A DNA stretch of 43,252 nt from Chloroflexota bacterium (GTDB lineage Bacteria; Chloroflexota; Anaerolineae; Aggregatilineales; UBA2796), in the NCBI GenBank assembly GCA_021325095.1, contig JAJPHV010000064.1, forward strand, positions 1 to 43,252, written 5' to 3'. Positions within the stretch are counted from its first letter, which is position 1. Every line of letters begins with the position of its first letter. The notes beneath the pieces are model-generated. The model made no database searches, had not been told where the DNA came from, and worked only from the letters and a program-made list of their open reading frames with translations. Shown piece after piece: positions 40,819 through 43,252 of the stretch. Both the position numbers and the translations under genes were made by a program.

Positions 40819-41984
40819 TGTGCCACCTCCGTTTGGGTTGTGCTCTTGAAAAGCGGCAAACGGTCCATGCCCAGCAGGAAGGCGATGGTTGCCGCACCCA
40901 CGACGCCGAAGGTGACTGACCACTCCATCAGGCTGGGGAAATAGTCAAAGCTCAGGTGCGGACCAGTGAAGGCAGTTGTCAGCCCTTCCAATTCAGGGAC
41001 AGACAGCGCCGGAAAGACGATGTTGGCGCGGGCTGCCGCGAAGCCGATGAGGATGAATACACCCATCAAACCGGCCCACATCGGGTGTTTGCCCAACTTC
41101 GGCCAGGCCAGCACAATGATTGGAACCACCGTGCCCAGGCCGATCTGCACAATCCAGAAAGCCCACCAGTAGGGGCCAAACAAAACCTGGTTGACAGCAT
41201 CCACGTTTTGCGGGACATTGCCGTAGAGCGATTGCGAGAAATCGGACCAGACAAAATAGGTTTTGATCAGCAGTAATGCGATGGAAGCGATCCCCAGCAC
41301 TCTCAGCCGCTGCGCGTGGTGCTCTTCATCCCCCGAACCGAACCAGCCGAGGACAACCAGCATCAGCGCGACACCGCTGGTCAGTGAGAAGACCGGGAAC
41401 TGCGCAGGCAAGAGGCCAACATGCCAGAACGCGCGGCCAGCGTTCACACCCAGTAATGCCCCTACCCCACCGCTGGCGAAGATCGACAGCACCAGCCCCA
41501 CGACCATCAGCGGCTTGACGAGCGTTGAGCGCTCGCGGGTCGGGGATTCTCTGAACACGAGCACCAGCGAGGCCAGCGTCACCAGTCCAAAAACCGTGTA
41601 ACCCCAGACAAGCTGCGCCAGCACCGACTGGAAGTTAGGTTGTAGATAAACCTTCCAGATCCTTTCCATGTGTCCAAGGTCCATAGCGATGGTGATTAAG
41701 GCTGCGGGCATGGTAATCAGTGCGCCCCACAGAGCTACTTTGCCCGTGCCCTTGAACAGCGGCACTTCAAAGAGGTAGTCGAGTGTGGCGACCATGTACG
41801 CTCCGGTAGCGATACCAGCAAAAAACAGATACATGGCAACCCACAGGCCCCAGTTGACATACGAGCCGTAGTTCGCCTCTTTTTCGCCGATAAACAATCG
41901 TCCGTAGAAACCATACAGTCCCAGGGCGAAGGCCAGGATGCCGAGGCCGTAAAGCACTTTTTTGAGCGCAGATGAGCTTAACAT
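40815..41984 (-). CDS. NrfD/PsrC/TtrC-type membrane subunit
   Basis: A 389-residue polytopic protein of the polysulphide-reductase NrfD family, with about nine to ten helices. YVNWGLWVAMYLFFAGIATG is the typical first-helix motif of the family, which binds quinone near the outer membrane face. AGGGAGGAGAA precedes the ATG. The stop overlaps the catalytic-subunit start by four bases. It contains no heme-ligand pattern and would pass electrons between menaquinone and the ferredoxin subunit. Confidence 0.9.
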   Translation of the reverse strand: MLSSSALKKVLYGLGILAFALGLYGFYGRLFIGEKEANYGSYVNWGLWVAMYLFFAGIATGAYMVATLDYLFEVPLFKGTGKVALWGALITMPAALITIAMDLGHMERIWKVYLQPNFQSVLAQLVWGYTVFGLVTLASLVLVFRESPTRERSTLVKPLMVVGLVLSIFASGGVGALLGVNAGRAFWHVGLLPAQFPVFSLTSGVALMLVVLGWFGSGDEEHHAQRLRVLGIASIALLLIKTYFVWSDFSQSLYGNVPQNVDAVNQVLFGPYWWAFWIVQIGLGTVVPIIVLAWPKLGKHPMWAGLMGVFILIGFAAARANIVFPALSVPELEGLTTAFTGPHLSFDYFPSLMEWSVTFGVVGAATIAFLLGMDRLPLFKSTTQTEVAQ

Positions 41985-41998
41985 GGCTGTTCTCCTCC

Positions 41999-42946
41999 CT
42001 ACACCAAGTAGTACACGCGCGGCTCGGTACCCAGTTCTTCTTTGAGCCGGAGGACGTTCGGCCTGGCGATCATCTCAGCTACCAGGCTGTCGGGATCGTT
42101 CGCATCCCCAAACATGGTGGCCCGCCCGATGCAGGTCGTCACGCAGGCCGGGAGTTGGCCGACACCGACGCGGTGCAGGCAGAAATGGCATTTGCGGACG
42201 TTGCCGATTGGGGACAGGTGCTCCTCGGTACGTGGGCGCGATTTGCCATACTCGAAGTTGGCGACTCGCTCGTAATCGTCGCCGGTATTTTGGCTCACCA
42301 ATGCGGCGGCAACCGGTGTCGTCTCTGTATAGGTGTACCCAAAGTCGAAGGTGCGCGCGCCATACGGGCAGGCAGCGATACAGGCCCGACAGCCGATGCA
42401 CTGGTCATAGTCCACAACCACCACACCGTCTTCATTCTTATACGTTGCGGTTACCGGGCATACTGGTACACAGGGTGGGTTGTCGCACTGCATACAGGGG
42501 CGAGGCGTGAAGCGTCGCGTCACGTTGGGGTAAGTGCCGATTTCCTCTTCCAGAACGGGACGGTAAACCACCCCCGGTGGCAGCTTATTCTCGGCCACGC
42601 AGGCAATGGTGCAGGCATGGCAGCCCACACACTTGCGCAGGTCGATCACCATCACCCAATGGCGTTCGTTTTTGGGCTTCTGCAATGCGCGTAGCAGTTC
42701 AATACGCATCCGCTCCACGGTATCCAGTGCTTGGAGGTCAGCAGTACTTGACGCACCGATCTGAGCGGTGGTGAACTCCTGGACTTGCTCCTCATAGGCG
42801 GCTAACACCGCCTGGGGGTTTGCTTCGAGCTTATCCAGAGCAGCCACTGCCAGGGCTGCTCCCCCTGCGCCCGCCAGTGCGCGTAAGAAATTGCGGCGGG
42901 TCACATCTGATTTGGGCTTATCATGAACACTTTTTGAATCGGTCAT
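41999..42946 (-). CDS. Four-cluster ferredoxin subunit (TtrB/PsrB/PhsB-like)
   Basis: About 315 residues from the ATG at 42946 with AGGA six bases upstream; the open frame to 43012 is probably untranslated. A Tat signal ([13 protein letters not shown]) precedes sixteen Cys for four [4Fe-4S] clusters: 106/109/112/116, 151/154/159/163, 183/186/189/193 and 253/256/268/272. The spacing of the last set (CHFC ... CVTTC) is typical of the DMSO-reductase/TtrB group. It has about 65 more residues before the first cluster than short PsrB proteins. It is first in the operon and links the catalytic subunit to the NrfD protein outside the membrane. Confidence 0.92.
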   Translation of the reverse strand: MTDSKSVHDKPKSDVTRRNFLRALAGAGGAALAVAALDKLEANPQAVLAAYEEQVQEFTTAQIGASSTADLQALDTVERMRIELLRALQKPKNERHWVMVIDLRKCVGCHACTIACVAENKLPPGVVYRPVLEEEIGTYPNVTRRFTPRPCMQCDNPPCVPVCPVTATYKNEDGVVVVDYDQCIGCRACIAACPYGARTFDFGYTYTETTPVAAALVSQNTGDDYERVANFEYGKSRPRTEEHLSPIGNVRKCHFCLHRVGVGQLPACVTTCIGRATMFGDANDPDSLVAEMIARPNVLRLKEELGTEPRVYYLV

Positions 42947-42969
42947 AGGTCCTGCACCCTTTCTTTCAC

Positions 42970-42983
42970 TCGACAGGCGTCGA
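42970..42983. promoter_or_regulatory. Small hairpin in the leader of the molybdoenzyme operon
   Basis: TCGAC (42970-42974) and GTCGA (42979-42983) around AGGC. It would lie in the 5' leader, about 24 bases before the ferredoxin start. Function unknown. Confidence 0.3.
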
Positions 42984-43010
42984 ATGCAATCAGGACATGC
43001 TTCTATGACC

Positions 43011-43039
43011 ACTATACTGAAAGGGCAGTGACCTGTGTA
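43011..43039 (-). promoter_or_regulatory. Candidate promoter of the molybdoenzyme operon
   Basis: On the minus strand, TACACA (43039-43034), 17-bp spacer, TATAGT (43016-43011). The -35 matches consensus at four of six positions. The start would be near 43004, about 58 nt before the ferredoxin ATG. Confidence 0.4.
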
Positions 43040-43070
43040 GCGGGAAAAGTCCGCATCTCATTGGGGATCT

Positions 43071-43089
43071 GTCAGGATTTTCCTGACAA
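43071..43089. promoter_or_regulatory. Perfect palindrome upstream of the operon promoter
   Basis: TGTCAGGA-TTT-TCCTGACA, 8-bp arms, centred about 76 bp upstream of the predicted start, in the range used by activators of the CRP/FNR type, although the arms do not match the FNR consensus. A binding site for an unknown dimeric regulator is likely. The remaining 163 bp to the window end show no gene. Confidence 0.45.
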
Positions 43090-43252
43090 GACTGAAAAAT
43101 GGATGGCCTCCAGTCTGTGCGATCCGTGATCTGACGCCGTGAGGCGCGCTAGCCGGTTGTCGGAGAGAAATCTCTGATCCAGTTGGTAATGGTTTGGTTA
43201 GGTGTTTGCATAAGGCGATTTGACCTCAAAAGCATCTAATAACGCCAAAAAC

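Noticed and set aside
40819..40923. N-terminal extension of the molybdopterin subunit
   Set aside because: It overlaps the NrfD gene and lies before a good GGAGG-ATG; the Tat signal starts near the ATG at 40818.

Overview
The window is high-GC bacterial DNA that most resembles a Chloroflexota genome of the Anaerolineae type. That placement rests on protein families, not on a marker gene. Two DUF2298 (Chlor_Arch_YYY) membrane proteins, PMT-like, Agl23-like and GT87 membrane glycosyltransferases, an AglD/LPG-synthase-TM-like protein and a GC-rich palindromic repeat with CCTCACCCCC / GGGGGTGAGG ends all point the same way. No LPS genes were seen.

Layout. 1-93 is the tail of a probable Gfo/Idh/MocA oxidoreductase. 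A pirin-like gene (minus) and an SGNH hydrolase (plus) are divergent, followed by an EamA transporter. From 2.9 to 21.9 kb runs a co-directional plus-strand block for surface glycan or glycolipid assembly: AglD-like membrane protein, sugar-nucleotide epimerase, GT4 glycosyltransferase, methyltransferase, PMT-like glycosyltransferase, a 2002-residue PMT+DUF2298 fusion, a 900-residue DUF2298 protein, an Agl23-like protein and a GT87 protein. A palindromic repeat family lies between these genes, and one copy sits in frame inside the 900-residue DUF2298 gene. A hypothetical gene and a DegT/StrS aminotransferase follow.

From 23.9 to 27.2 kb is a regulator whose degenerate histidine-kinase module is fused to REC and winged-helix domains (minus). 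Next to it is a 0.94-kb non-coding stretch with a good promoter, an array of TTCGTGAG repeats and the C-terminal remnant of a second DegT aminotransferase, then a WbpD-like acetyltransferase.

From 27.3 to 34.5 kb a minus-strand cluster reads ROK regulator, sugar-binding protein, two ABC permeases, GH66 and GH15. It looks like an uptake and intracellular breakdown system for isomalto-oligosaccharides or dextran fragments; no ATPase gene is present. A tRNA-Ala(CGC) gene with its own promoter and terminator, divergent from the ROK promoter, precedes a full-length bifunctional Rel (RSH) gene. A decayed transposase fragment follows.

From 37.5 kb to the end is a minus-strand operon for a Tat-exported molybdoenzyme complex in ttrBCA-like order: four-cluster ferredoxin subunit, NrfD-type membrane subunit, molybdopterin catalytic subunit. 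A candidate promoter and a perfect palindrome lie upstream. The substrate cannot be read from the sequence.
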